From positions 1 to 64,000 of the forward strand of contig NZ_FNFC01000013.1 in the NCBI RefSeq assembly GCF_900100385.1: DNA of 64,000 bases, in the 5' to 3' direction. How positions within the stretch are numbered: position 1 is the stretch's first letter; every line of letters starts with the position of its first letter. The stretch is from Halovenus aranensis (GTDB taxonomy: Archaea; Halobacteriota; Halobacteria; Halobacteriales; Haloarculaceae). The position numbers and the translations under genes are program-made. The notes below the pieces were generated by a model. That model did no database searches, was not told the origin of the DNA, and saw only the letters and a program-made list of their open reading frames with translations. This document shows, in pieces, positions 1-8,605 of the stretch.

Positions 1-279
1 CCAGATGTACATCGCGTAGCGGTCGAACGAGTGGTAGAACGTGGTTGGATCAGGCGGCGCGTCCGGGTTAATGCCGAGGCGGTCGCAGACCGCTGGCATG
101 AGACTTAGCCGATCGACGAGTTCGGCGTAGGTGTGGCCCTCCTCCTTTCGAATACAGTGAGCAACGATGTGGGCCTCGCGGGCAAGCCCGCCCGAGTCGG
201 GCTTGCCCGCTCGGTTTCCCAACGCTTGTTTGGCTACACGTAGTGCTGTCTCAACGAGGTCGAGCAAAGCGACGCCCAT
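1..279 (-). pseudogene. IS5-like transposase, N-terminal remnant (runs off window)
   Basis: Reading the minus strand from an ATG at 279 gives an open frame to the window edge, with the composition and wording of haloarchaeal IS5-type DDE transposases: a helical start, then a segment around YAELVDRLSLMPAVCDRLG and DPTTFYHSFDRYAMYIW. Only the first ~93 residues are in the window, so the DDE triad is not visible. The same frame continues upstream to an ATG at 342 but is broken by TAA and TGA at about 313-316 and 304-306. The N-terminus therefore either starts at 279 or has decayed. Called a remnant rather than an intact gene because of those stops. Family assignment is from memory of haloarchaeal transposases, not a search. 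Confidence 0.55.
178..210. repeat. Perfect 13-bp inverted repeat inside transposase frame
   Basis: Positions 178-190 and 198-210 are perfect inverted copies separated by 7 bases, forming a GC-rich hairpin. It lies inside the transposase reading frame, where it encodes a Gly/Ala/Lys/Pro-rich stretch. It could be coincidental coding sequence or a fold-back in the transposase mRNA. Confidence 0.6.
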
Positions 280-424
280 AATCGCCTTCTCGACCTCATC
301 TTCTCAAACTCGTTACGGAGTGATCCTGTCGCCGTCTTCCATTTTCAATAGAGCAGAATAAACGGGAGCTGCAAGCTTCGAGCCACAGAAAGCATTTACA
401 CCGACCAGTCGAATTTCCGCTGTG

Positions 425-1324
425 ATGCCCTCCAGACGCGCCTATCTGGCGACCCTCGTCACCGGCTTCGCCGGGTGTGCCAGTAACTCGCCTGACGCGA
501 ACGGCTCCCCGACGGAGTCCACACCATCCGATGCGACTCCCGCCTCAACCGAGACGGCGACATCCGATACAGATTCACCACCTCCGGTGACTGTCGAGGC
601 CGCGGGTGTCCAGTACGCTTACCGACACATCGAACAGGTAGACTGGAACGGAATCCAGTCGGCAGACGGCCAGTTCGTGCTCGTCACGGTGAACGCAGAC
701 GGCACAGAGTCCGTCCCGAGTCCGACGGCAGTCCGTCTCGTCGCCGACGGCGAGTCATACGAGCCAGTAGTGCTTGCGAGGAATCCCCTCGACCTCGAGG
801 TATCTATCGACCGGAACCCGAGGCAAGCGGATACTGGGGCCCGGGAGTTGCTCGTGTTCGACGTGCCCGCCCACCTCGACACGGCGCCGTCACTCCGACT
901 CGACCGAGACGGTGACTCGTGGGAGTGGGGTCTCGATACCGAGAAGGCAACGTCTCCGCCGCCGGCCTGGGAGTGGACTGCCAGCGCGCCGGAGACGGTC
1001 GTGGCCGACGAGACGTTCGCCATCACGATTGCTGGGGAAAACGTCGGCGACGGACCTGGGACGTTCCGCGGCGCGGTGAATTTCTCGTATCCGATGTACC
1101 GACCGAAGGCGTTCGATATCGCGCTTGACGCCGGCGAGTCCGGCGAGGCCACGGTCTCAGCGAGTGCCGACGGTGCCGAGCCGGGAACCGACCTGAGCTA
1201 CGGCGTCCGGACGCCAGCAGGGGAGTCAACAGTTGCCGTCACTGTCGAGGCCGAGTCGGCCACAGGCGAGAACGAGACCAGCGCTCACACCCTCGCAGGG
1301 AGCGGTCCCGGCCGGGATGGGTAA
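425..1324 (+). CDS. Tat-type secreted lipoprotein, unknown function
   Basis: The N-terminus has a twin-arginine (SRRAYL), a short hydrophobic stretch and a lipobox ending at Cys18 (FAGC). A Ser/Thr/Pro/Asp-rich linker follows, then a folded region of about 230 residues. This pattern indicates a Tat-exported, lipid-anchored protein on the outer face of the membrane. The middle and C-terminal parts look beta-rich and Ig-like, with alternating hydrophobics and phrases such as ITIAGENVGDGPGTFRGAV resembling CARDB-type adhesion or receptor modules. No enzyme motif is visible. A GTG three bases upstream is an alternative start; ATG 425 puts the arginine pair at residues 4-5. It stands alone between the transposase remnant and acs. 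Confidence 0.75.
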   Translation: MPSRRAYLATLVTGFAGCASNSPDANGSPTESTPSDATPASTETATSDTDSPPPVTVEAAGVQYAYRHIEQVDWNGIQSADGQFVLVTVNADGTESVPSPTAVRLVADGESYEPVVLARNPLDLEVSIDRNPRQADTGARELLVFDVPAHLDTAPSLRLDRDGDSWEWGLDTEKATSPPPAWEWTASAPETVVADETFAITIAGENVGDGPGTFRGAVNFSYPMYRPKAFDIALDAGESGEATVSASADGAEPGTDLSYGVRTPAGESTVAVTVEAESATGENETSAHTLAGSGPGRDG

Positions 1325-1357
1325 CTGTGTTAGAAAGCTGTTATATCTAACTCAGCG

Positions 1358-1365
1358 CTTAATAG
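1358..1365 (+). promoter_or_regulatory. TATA-like box of acs
   Basis: CTTAATAG lies 31-24 nt before the ATG at 1389, the spacing expected for a leaderless haloarchaeal transcript. No Shine-Dalgarno sequence precedes the start. Confidence 0.5.
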
Positions 1366-1388
1366 ACTGGCCCGAGAACGGCCGCTGT

Positions 1389-3350
1389 ATGAGCGACGAA
1401 GCACAACTGGAGGCCCGACTCGAAGAACAGGACACGTTCGACCCACCGGAAGCGTTCGTCGAGCAGGCAAATGTCTCTGACGAAGGCATCTACAAGGAGT
1501 TCGAGGAGAACTGGCCCGAGGCCTGGGAGCGCGCCGCCGACCTGTTGACCTGGGAGTCGGAGTGGGAGGAGGTACTCGACGACGAGAACGAACCCTTCTA
1601 CGAGTGGTTCGTCGACGGTGAACTGAACGCCGCCGCCAACTGCGTTGACCGACACCTCGACGGCCGCGGCGACGAGGCCGCAATCGAGTGGGTCGGCGAA
1701 CTGGGGGAGACACGCACATACACATACGAACAGCTCCACCGCGAGGTCAACGAGTTCGCCGCCGCGTTGCGCGAGACGGGTGTCGGCGAAGACGATATCG
1801 TCACGCTGTACATGCCGATGATTCCCGAGTTGCCGGTCGCGATGCTCGCGTGTGCCCGTATCGGGGCACCACACTCCGTTGTCTTCGCTGGCTTCTCGGC
1901 CGATGCACTCGCCGAGCGGATGAACGCCGCCGACTCCGAGACGCTAGTCACCTGTGACGGCTACTACCGTCGCGGCGACGCGCTCGACCACCTCTCGAAG
2001 GCCCGCGAAGGGTTGGCCGATGTCGACGGCGACGTGACGACAATCGTCGCCGACCGACTCGGTGACGACGCCGACAGCGATATCGCCGACGACGAGCACG
2101 TCTACGCCGAGTTGGTCGCAGACCACGAGGGAGCGACCGTCGAGCCGGTCACCCGCGACGCCGAGGATATGCTCTTTTTGATGTACACCTCCGGCACGAC
2201 CGGCAAACCGAAAGGCGTGAAACACACCACCGGCGGCTACCTCTCGTATGCCGCCTGGACGAGTCACGCGGTACTCGACATCAAGCCCGAGGACACCTAC
2301 TGGTGTTCGGCAGACATCGGCTGGATTACCGGTCACTCGTATATCGTCTACGGCCCGCTCGCGCTCGGGACGACGACGGTCATGTACGAGGGGACACCGG
2401 ACTACCCGGAGAAAGACCGCCTCTGGGAGATCGTCGAGGAGCACGAGGTGACCCAACTGTACACCGCACCGACGGCGATTCGGGCGTTCATGAAGTGGGG
2501 GCCGGAGTACCCCGACGCTCACGACCTCTCGTCGCTGCGCCTGCTCGGGACTGTCGGCGAACCGATCAACCCCCGCGCCTGGAAGTGGTACTACAAACAC
2601 ATCGGAAACGAGTCGTGTCCGGTCGTCGATACGTGGTGGCAGACCGAGACCGGCGGTATGATGATAACGACGCTGCCGGCGCTGGGGACGATGAAACCCG
2701 GCTCTGCGGGGCCGCCGCTTCCCGGTGTCAGTGCGGATATCGTCGACGCAGGCGGCGACCCCGTCGAGGCCGGAAAGGCCGGCTACCTCGTCGTCAACAA
2801 ACCCTGGCCGGGGATGTTGCGAACCCTCTATGACAACGACGAGCGGTTCATCGACGAGTACTGGCGGGAGTACTCGCTCCCCGAGCGTGACCAGTGGGTC
2901 TACTGCCCCGAAGACGGCGCAAAGCTCGACGACGACGGCTACATCACGGTACTCGGCCGGGTCGACGACGTACTCAACGTCTCGGGCCATCGGCTCGGGA
3001 CGATGGAAATCGAGTCCGCTATCGTCGGCGTCGAGGGCGTCGCCGAGGCCGCCGTCGTCGGCGGCGACCACGAGATGAAAGGCGAAGCCGTCTACGCCTA
3101 CGCTATCACCGAGGACGAGCAGGACGAAACCGACGCGTTCCGCGAGGAGATAATCGCGGCCGTCGAGGACGCTATCGGCCCGATTGCGCGTCCGGAAGCG
3201 GTCGTCTTCACGCCCGAACTTCCCAAGACGCGCTCGGGGAAAATCATGCGCCGGCTGCTCGAAGATATCGCCAACGGCGACGACATCGGGAACACGAGCA
3301 CACTCCGGAACCCGGATGTTGTCGACGACATCCAGGAGAAAGTCGAGTAG
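1389..3350 (+). CDS. acs: Acetyl-CoA synthetase (acetate--CoA ligase, AMP-forming)
   Basis: Encodes a 653-residue protein of the usual length for AMP-forming acetyl-CoA synthetases, which convert acetate, ATP and CoA to acetyl-CoA, AMP and PPi in the cytoplasm. Visible motifs are the ATP-binding loop TSGTTGKPKG near residue 266, the adenylate-forming WWQTETGG near 416, the hinge region with GRVDDVLNVSGHR, and the C-terminal PKTRSGKIMRR whose lysine is acetylated in bacterial homologues. The frame stays open upstream into the end of the lipoprotein gene; ATG 1389 is chosen because homology begins there and a TATA-like box sits at the leaderless distance. It likely feeds acetyl-CoA to central metabolism and to the PHA pathway encoded later in the window. 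A related acyl-CoA specificity such as propionate cannot be excluded. Confidence 0.93.
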   Translation: MSDEAQLEARLEEQDTFDPPEAFVEQANVSDEGIYKEFEENWPEAWERAADLLTWESEWEEVLDDENEPFYEWFVDGELNAAANCVDRHLDGRGDEAAIEWVGELGETRTYTYEQLHREVNEFAAALRETGVGEDDIVTLYMPMIPELPVAMLACARIGAPHSVVFAGFSADALAERMNAADSETLVTCDGYYRRGDALDHLSKAREGLADVDGDVTTIVADRLGDDADSDIADDEHVYAELVADHEGATVEPVTRDAEDMLFLMYTSGTTGKPKGVKHTTGGYLSYAAWTSHAVLDIKPEDTYWCSADIGWITGHSYIVYGPLALGTTTVMYEGTPDYPEKDRLWEIVEEHEVTQLYTAPTAIRAFMKWGPEYPDAHDLSSLRLLGTVGEPINPRAWKWYYKHIGNESCPVVDTWWQTETGGMMITTLPALGTMKPGSAGPPLPGVSADIVDAGGDPVEAGKAGYLVVNKPWPGMLRTLYDNDERFIDEYWREYSLPERDQWVYCPEDGAKLDDDGYITVLGRVDDVLNVSGHRLGTMEIESAIVGVEGVAEAAVVGGDHEMKGEAVYAYAITEDEQDETDAFREEIIAAVEDAIGPIARPEAVVFTPELPKTRSGKIMRRLLEDIANGDDIGNTSTLRNPDVVDDIQEKVE

Positions 3351-3398
3351 CATCGGTGCGAAGACACAAGCCCACCCCGACAGTACTACAGCACGACA

Positions 3399-3881
3399 AT
3401 GTACGACCACATCCTCATTCCGACCGACGGGAGCAACGTCGCCCAGGCAGCAGTCGACCACGCCCTCGATATCGCCGAGCAGTACGGCGCGGCCGTTCAC
3501 GCGCTGTTTGTCGCAGACACCGACGCCATCGCGTACGGTCTCGGTGCCGACCAGGTCGATAACATCCGCGCCGGCGAGTTCGGCGACATGGACGAACTAC
3601 AGGCAGATGCCGAGGAGGCGACCGGCCACGTCGCGCGTCTCGGCGAGGACCGCGGGCTGACGGTTCACGAACACCACGCCGGCGGGAAACCTCACAGCGT
3701 CATCAGCGAGTACGCCGAGGAAGAAGATATCGACCTCGTGGTGATGGGAAGCCACGGCCGCGCCGGCGTCAGACGGGCACTGCTCGGTAGCGTCACCGAG
3801 CGGACGCTCCGGTCGACGAACGTACCGGTGCTCGTCGTCGACTATCGCGGCGTCGACGATAGCGCCACCGACGAGGAGTAA
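3399..3881 (+). CDS. Universal stress protein, UspA family
   Basis: A single 160-residue Usp domain. It opens with [12 protein letters not shown] and ends with the nucleotide-binding glycine motif of ATP-binding Usp proteins, seen as [33 protein letters not shown] in successive short blocks. Cytoplasmic, probably dimeric; the exact cellular role of haloarchaeal Usp proteins is not known. It follows acs by 48 nt in the same direction and may be cotranscribed with it. Confidence 0.92.
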   Translation: MYDHILIPTDGSNVAQAAVDHALDIAEQYGAAVHALFVADTDAIAYGLGADQVDNIRAGEFGDMDELQADAEEATGHVARLGEDRGLTVHEHHAGGKPHSVISEYAEEEDIDLVVMGSHGRAGVRRALLGSVTERTLRSTNVPVLVVDYRGVDDSATDEE

Positions 3882-3902
3882 CCGTCAAAAACAGTCGGGC
3901 TT

Positions 3903-4067
3903 CTATTCGGCCCGGTCGATGTCGAGTTCGTCCTCGATATCCCGCACCCACTCCGACTCCGAGAGCTCCTCCATCTGCTCGCGGAAGTGTCGCTCGCAGA
4001 CGCCGACGCGAATTCCTTCTCGCTCGACGACGATATCCGCACCCGACTCACAGTAGTGACATTCCAT
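3903..4067 (-). CDS. Small zinc-finger-like protein (54 aa)
   Basis: A short frame starting [14 protein letters not shown] and ending DELDIDRAE. It carries a CxxC pair at residues 3 and 6, plus a cysteine (about 24) and histidine (about 27) in VCERHF, so Cys-Cys-Cys-His could bind zinc. The acidic composition and stop/start architecture match neighbouring real genes. It sits convergent with the Usp gene (stop codons about 20 nt apart) and divergent from dcd. Function unknown; comparable mini zinc-ribbon proteins are common in haloarchaea. Confidence 0.75.
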   Translation of the reverse strand: MECHYCESGADIVVEREGIRVGVCERHFREQMEELSESEWVRDIEDELDIDRAE

Positions 4068-4128
4068 ACACGTTCAAATACGGGCTCTGGCTAATTGAAC
4101 CCTGCGGCTCTGTCAACAGGACCGAGAC

Positions 4129-4135
4129 CTTTTAC
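4129..4135 (+). promoter_or_regulatory. TATA-like box of dcd
   Basis: CTTTTAC lies 31-25 nt upstream of ATG 4160, with no ribosome binding site, consistent with a leaderless transcript. Confidence 0.5.
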
Positions 4136-4159
4136 TCGGTGGTCCTCCGTGCTCAGTGT

Positions 4160-4747
4160 ATGATACTCTCGGATGGCGACATCCTCCGTCGGCTCGAAGC
4201 AGGGGAGTTGGTTATTGAACCGCTGGACGACCCCGAATTGCAGGTCCAGCCCGCAAGCGTCGACCTGCGGCTGGGACGGGAGTTTCTGGAGTTCGAGCAC
4301 ACGAACATCCCCTGTATCCATCCCCAAAGCGAGGCCGAAATCGACGAGTACGTCACGGAGACGGTCATCGAGGACGACGGCGAGTTCATCCTCCATCCGG
4401 GCGATTTCGTGCTCGGGACCACGAAAGAACGCGTCGAGATTCCGCCCGACCTCATCGCCCACGTCGAGGGCCGGTCCTCGCTTGGCCGGCTCGCGATTGT
4501 CGTCCACGCTACGGCCGGCCTCTGTGACCCCGGGTACCAGGGCCAGATTACGCTCGAGCTGTCGAATCTCGGCGCGGCCCCGGTCGCGCTCGAACCCGAT
4601 ATGCGCATCTCTCAGCTGACCTTTACAGAGCTGCGGTCGCCGGCAGAACGGCCCTACGGCGAGGAGCGCGGCTCGAAATACCAGGGCCAGTCCGGCCCAC
4701 AGGCCTCGCGTATCGGCGGTGACCGCGAGTTTGGCGGCGACCAGTAA
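4160..4747 (+). CDS. dcd: dCTP deaminase
   Basis: A 195-residue member of the dUTPase/dCTP deaminase trimeric family. It deaminates dCTP to dUTP, and in bifunctional archaeal versions may also hydrolyse it toward dUMP for dTMP synthesis. Family motifs are visible in order: [12 protein letters not shown] near residue 30, [11 protein letters not shown] near 105 containing the conserved [24 protein letters not shown] near 120, and the C-terminal Tyr/Gly-rich segment ending [12 protein letters not shown]. Monofunctional and bifunctional forms cannot be separated here. The frame is open 21 nt upstream; ATG 4160 is chosen for the TATA spacing and the family-typical MILSDGDI start. Confidence 0.93.
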   Translation: MILSDGDILRRLEAGELVIEPLDDPELQVQPASVDLRLGREFLEFEHTNIPCIHPQSEAEIDEYVTETVIEDDGEFILHPGDFVLGTTKERVEIPPDLIAHVEGRSSLGRLAIVVHATAGLCDPGYQGQITLELSNLGAAPVALEPDMRISQLTFTELRSPAERPYGEERGSKYQGQSGPQASRIGGDREFGGDQ

Positions 4748-4789
4748 CGTGTCGTACCCGACACAGTCTAAACCGAGCAGTTCCTACCG

Positions 4790-5167
4790 GTGAGTGTGAC
4801 TACAGAGTCCGACATTCCGGTTTATGACGGCCAGTCTGGCGTCGAGACGGCCTACGCGCGGTCCGAGCGTGAGCGGCAACCGTTCTTCGGTATCGAACGA
4901 TACGAGGAGGGGTATGCGGTCACGTTCGACCTGCTCCCGGCAGAGGCGACACTCACACCGAGCGCGCAGGAAACTGTTGCAACCGAACTGACTGCCGAAC
5001 TCGAAGCTATCGTCGCCGACCCCGACTACCCGACAGACGAGGTGAGTAAGTCAGTCAACGACTCGCTGGGGAACATCTCGCTCCTTGCCTCGGAACGCGG
5101 CGCACGCCGCGTTGGGAACGTCCTTGCGCCGGTCGTCCTCGATGAGACGAACTGGGTCGAAGACTGA
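4790..5167 (+). CDS. Conserved haloarchaeal hypothetical protein (125 aa)
   Basis: A 125-residue soluble acidic protein with a GTG start at 4790 (a second in-frame GTG is 6 nt on). It has an FFGIERYEEGYAVTFDLLP core and a helical C-terminal half. No family is recognised, and there are no cysteine motifs, nucleotide-binding loop or membrane segment. Codon use matches the surrounding genes, and the frame is free of stops from start to the terminal TGA. It lies between dcd and the ThiR-like regulator, in the same direction, with short spacers on both sides. Confidence 0.7.
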   Translation: MSVTTESDIPVYDGQSGVETAYARSERERQPFFGIERYEEGYAVTFDLLPAEATLTPSAQETVATELTAELEAIVADPDYPTDEVSKSVNDSLGNISLLASERGARRVGNVLAPVVLDETNWVED

Positions 5168-5235
5168 GCTGTCTGTCGCTAACGCCCGCTCCGGAGAACC
5201 AATTACTAAGAGGCTGCCAGCGGAACTATCTGGCG

Positions 5236-6138
5236 ATGAAATTCATCGAGGAACTCGTGGTCGAGGAATTTCTGCCGACGTTTCGCTCGATGCTGGCCGA
5301 GGCACTCCGGGAGCGGGGGCGAACCCAAAACGAGGTCGCGGAATTGCTCGGCATCAGCCAGAGCGCCGTTTCGAAGTACGTCCACGGCGAGGTCGAACGC
5401 AACGAGCGACTGCTGAACGAGTCACAGGTACAGGACCTCGTCGAGCGGCTGGCCGACGGCCTCACCGACGGCGAGATGACGCCCGTCGAGGCACTCGTCG
5501 AGACGGAGGTGTGTATCCGCCAACTCGAACGCGGCGGCACCCTCGCAGAACTCCACACGGAGGCGGTCCCCGCACTCGCCGCCGAGGGCCACGTCGACAT
5601 CCACGACCCCGACAGCCGACTCCGCGAGGCCGGCCAGGTCCGGGCCTCCGTCCGGCGGGGGCTCCGGGTCATCCAGAACACCGAGGGGTTCGCACGCATG
5701 ATTCCTGCCGTCGGCTCGAACCTCGCCGAGTCGCTCTCGACGACCGACACAATCGAAGACGTTGCGGCCGTCCCGGGGCGTATCATCGACGTACACGGCC
5801 GGGTCACGATTCCCGGCGAACCAGAGTTCGGTGTCAGCCAGCACGTCGCCACCGTGTTGCTCGCGGCGCGCGAGAACGGCAGCGACCACCGCGCCGCGCT
5901 GAACGTCACCTACGACGAGGACTTACTCGCCGCACTCGAATCGACCGGAGCTGTTACCGCCGAGTTCGACGCTGAAGAACCCGTCGAGACGGCCATCGCC
6001 GCGGCACTCGCGGAGACGCCTGACGCCGACGTGCTCTATCAGGCCGGCGGGTTCGGTATCGAGCCAATTCTCTACCTGCTCGGAGCCGACGCGCCCACGA
6101 TTGCGACGACGGTTCGGGAGGTCCTCAGCGACCAGTAA
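5236..6138 (+). CDS. thiR: ThiR-like thiamine regulator: HTH plus ThiN domain
   Basis: Residues about 20-60 form a Xre/Cro-type helix-turn-helix (RGRTQNEVAELLGISQSAVSKYVHG). Residues about 120-300 match the ThiN domain, which is a thiamine-phosphate synthase in ThiDN fusions but a ligand-binding module in archaeal regulators; the end reads ADVLYQAGGFGIEPILYLLG. Known archaeal ThiR proteins of this architecture repress thiamine biosynthesis and transport genes when they bind thiamine phosphates. Here the fused HTH argues for a regulator rather than a catalytic ThiN. Its ATG follows the preceding gene by 68 nt, and its TAA overlaps the start of the next methyltransferase by one base, so the two are translationally coupled. 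Confidence 0.85.
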   Translation: MKFIEELVVEEFLPTFRSMLAEALRERGRTQNEVAELLGISQSAVSKYVHGEVERNERLLNESQVQDLVERLADGLTDGEMTPVEALVETEVCIRQLERGGTLAELHTEAVPALAAEGHVDIHDPDSRLREAGQVRASVRRGLRVIQNTEGFARMIPAVGSNLAESLSTTDTIEDVAAVPGRIIDVHGRVTIPGEPEFGVSQHVATVLLAARENGSDHRAALNVTYDEDLLAALESTGAVTAEFDAEEPVETAIAAALAETPDADVLYQAGGFGIEPILYLLGADAPTIATTVREVLSDQ

Positions 6139-6806
6139 TGGCCGACCGAACGCCTCTCGACGGCACCTTCTACGAGAGAGCCGCCGGGCTCTACGACCTC
6201 GTTGCCACGGCACCCGGCGTCCGGTCCTGGCGGGTCCGGGCCGTCGACGCGCTCGACCTCTCGCCGGGCGATACCGTCGTCGAGATGGGCTGTGGGACGG
6301 GCGCGAACATCCCGTATCTCCGCGAGCAGGTCGGTACCGAAGGCCGAGTTATCGGGGTCGACCTCGCGGGCGCGATGCTCCGGCAGGCTCAGGCTCGAAC
6401 CGAGCGTGCCGGCTGGGAGAACGTCTCGGTCGTTCGAGGGGACGCGACCACCCCTCCCGTCGGTACGGCTGACGCGCTGCTGGCGACGTTCGTCGTCGGT
6501 ATGCTCGAAGACTCCACAGAGGCGGTCGAAACGTGGCTACAGTGTGTCGGAGCGGGCGGGCGGCTCGCGTTACTGAACGCTGGACGGAGCCCGCGACCGG
6601 CGGCGATGCCGCTCAATCTCTGTCTGCGCCTGTTCGTCAGACTCGCCGCGCCCGGAAACCGGCTCCGTCGCCGGTCGCCGCTACGCGCTCTCGAAGAACG
6701 GTGGAGACGTGCTCGGGAGGCTCTGTTTTCCGAGACTGTCGACCACCGCGAGCAACGCCTGGGTGCTGGACTCGTCTCACTCGTCAGCGGCCGCGTTCCG
6801 GAGTGA
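6138..6806 (+). CDS. Class I SAM-dependent methyltransferase
   Basis: A 222-residue UbiE/COQ5-like methyltransferase. SAM motif I is VVEMGCGTGANIPYL near residue 50, followed by an acidic motif II (VIGVDLAGAML) and motif III around GDATTPPV. The C-terminal third is Arg-rich and lacks the usual UbiE substrate region, so the substrate is not predicted. The start codon overlaps the TAA of the ThiR-like gene (TAATG), implying coexpression. Confidence 0.8.
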   Translation: MADRTPLDGTFYERAAGLYDLVATAPGVRSWRVRAVDALDLSPGDTVVEMGCGTGANIPYLREQVGTEGRVIGVDLAGAMLRQAQARTERAGWENVSVVRGDATTPPVGTADALLATFVVGMLEDSTEAVETWLQCVGAGGRLALLNAGRSPRPAAMPLNLCLRLFVRLAAPGNRLRRRSPLRALEERWRRAREALFSETVDHREQRLGAGLVSLVSGRVPE

Positions 6807-6919
6807 CCGCCGACAGTGATTATTGTGAGTCTATATCGCCGTGACAACAGCAGACGGATTTCACACGGTGAGACACGACTAGTGTGACGTGATCACGAAA
6901 AACACCGCAATAATCAGTA

Positions 6920-8002
6920 TCAGGCGGTCACGCTCACTTCGGGCATGTCGAGAAATGCCGTTTCATAGCCAGCGTGTCGGGCGACCTGTGGCGGCGAATC
7001 GACGGTGACCGTTATCTCGTCGCCCGACTCGATGCTGTCGAGGACTGCGCCGTAGTGATAGCCTCGGTTGGGGCCGACAGTGTTCGCCAGTGACCCCTCG
7101 AAGACGCTCTCGCCGTCGCGCTCGACGGTCACAGAGAGTGACATCAGCGGCAGGACGTACCCGTTGTACGGCGTCCGTGGGGAGACAGCTAAATACGTCC
7201 CGTCGGCCGACCCGGATGCCGCGATGACGAACTCCGCGTCACCGCTAGTTCCTTCGCCGAGTACCCGCCCGGGGAGTGCGTCGGGAGTCGGCGCAAACGA
7301 GAGCGGCTGCATCGACATTTCCATCGGTGGCACTGCGTCCGCGGCCCCGCGGCGTTCGAGCGGCTGAGCACCCGTCGGCCTGACCTTGATTTCGTTGCGC
7401 GTGCTGCGGGTGAAATCGAAGTCGAACCGGACGGTGCCGGGCGAATCAGAGAGCTGCTGTAACGAGCCGAGCCGGGTGGCTGTGGTTTCGCCCATGTCGA
7501 TGGCAAGCGTGAACTCCTCCTGTGCCGGGAACTCGATGTTGTCGCCGAAATGCGCGCCCATCTGCTGGGAGAGCATCGGCCACATCGCCCGCTCGGTGAG
7601 GGTCTCGCCGTCGCGTTCGACCGCGACTCGGAGCCCCGAATCGACCGGCAGAACCGTCCCCGTCTCGGTGTCCCAGACCGACGCCATCAGGTGAATCGCG
7701 TTGTACTCGTCCTCGACGCCGACCCGCTGTGTCCGTTCTCCCGTCACTGTCCAGAACCGCTCGGCGTACGTGTACGACAACCCCACCGTCCGGCCGCCCT
7801 CCTGGGCGGTACCAATCATCTTCATCCCCGAAAAGTGCGCCTGGTGATAGACGGCATCCGAGCGACTCCACGGCGGTCCGGGGTCGTCGAACTCTGACCC
7901 CGACTCTGGCGAGGAATCGTCGCCACCGAGACAGCCAGCCAGTGCCGCCAGTGCCGCGGCACCGCCGGTGCGAAGAACGCGCCTGCGTCTCATATCTCTC
8001 AT
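6920..8002 (-). CDS. Tat lipoprotein with P19/Tp34-like domain
   Basis: The N-terminus has an arginine cluster (RRRRVLR), a hydrophobic stretch and a lipobox ending LAGC, typical of Tat lipoproteins. Residues about 60-200 resemble the P19/Tp34 periplasmic iron-uptake family. The clearest part is MWPMLSQQMGAHFGDNIEF, equivalent to the family's MPM...HYG.N metal-site region, and a Met-containing SGMKMIG segment lies earlier. The remaining ~150 residues form a second beta-rich module. In bacteria P19 proteins bind copper and iron outside the membrane; an iron or copper role here is inferred. A start nine bases further in (ATG 7993) is equally possible. No permease or ferroxidase gene lies beside it. 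Confidence 0.72.
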   Translation of the reverse strand: MRDMRRRRVLRTGGAAALAALAGCLGGDDSSPESGSEFDDPGPPWSRSDAVYHQAHFSGMKMIGTAQEGGRTVGLSYTYAERFWTVTGERTQRVGVEDEYNAIHLMASVWDTETGTVLPVDSGLRVAVERDGETLTERAMWPMLSQQMGAHFGDNIEFPAQEEFTLAIDMGETTATRLGSLQQLSDSPGTVRFDFDFTRSTRNEIKVRPTGAQPLERRGAADAVPPMEMSMQPLSFAPTPDALPGRVLGEGTSGDAEFVIAASGSADGTYLAVSPRTPYNGYVLPLMSLSVTVERDGESVFEGSLANTVGPNRGYHYGAVLDSIESGDEITVTVDSPPQVARHAGYETAFLDMPEVSVTA

Positions 8003-8119
8003 TGTGGGACTGACTCGGTTAACGACTCTGGTACGACCGTCGAAGGGCGACTGGCCGACAGCACACCAGAGCACCGAGAAGGGTGAGTTATTTTGTGGTC
8101 GGGTGTCGAAGTTCTCGGT

Positions 8120-8545
8120 ATGGGAATCGCGGTCGAAGGCAACGACGAGGCCACAGTTACACTTGCACTCGCGCTGTCGGCACTCCGCGAGTGCGAGGAC
8201 CCGGCGGCGGTTGTCGCCGACGCCCGGGAATGGAGTCGCCACGTCGTCATCGTCGACCGCTACCCGGCCGCAGTCAAAGAGTTTGCCGAGGACCACGACA
8301 TCCCGTCGACGGAGACCTTCGACGGCGATAAGTGGGAGACGATGGAGGCGGTCGGCGCTTCGACACACACCCCCAGACGCGTTTTCGTCGGTGTCACCGA
8401 CGGCGACCAGACGATTGCGATGCACCTCGACTGGGAGTACCGACCAATCGAGGAAGCCGCCGAGAAGGCGCACTGGACGCTGAAACGACACTCCCAGAGT
8501 CAGTCCGGCTTCCGTGACCGCCTCGAACGCCTGTGGCCGTTTTGA
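8120..8545 (+). CDS. Conserved haloarchaeal hypothetical protein (141 aa)
   Basis: A soluble acidic protein that alternates predicted helices and strands. It starts MGIAVEGNDEATVTLALAL and ends with an Arg/Trp-rich tail (RDRLERLWPF). No catalytic motif or domain is recognised. ATG 8120 is preferred to the GTG/ATG positions in the preceding 27 nt because the sequence before it is not protein-like. It is divergent from the P19-like lipoprotein gene, with 117 nt between the starts. Confidence 0.7.
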   Translation: MGIAVEGNDEATVTLALALSALRECEDPAAVVADAREWSRHVVIVDRYPAAVKEFAEDHDIPSTETFDGDKWETMEAVGASTHTPRRVFVGVTDGDQTIAMHLDWEYRPIEEAAEKAHWTLKRHSQSQSGFRDRLERLWPF

Positions 8546-8605
8546 TTACTTTCCGTGTCCTGCTGGTCCCGAGATATTTAGGCCGCTGGCTGTATGTGAC
8601 GACCA

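Noticed and set aside
1944-3500. Long open frame on the minus strand across acs (about 518 codons)
   Set aside because: It is the antisense shadow of a confident acs gene in a high-GC genome; its translation has no family-like blocks.
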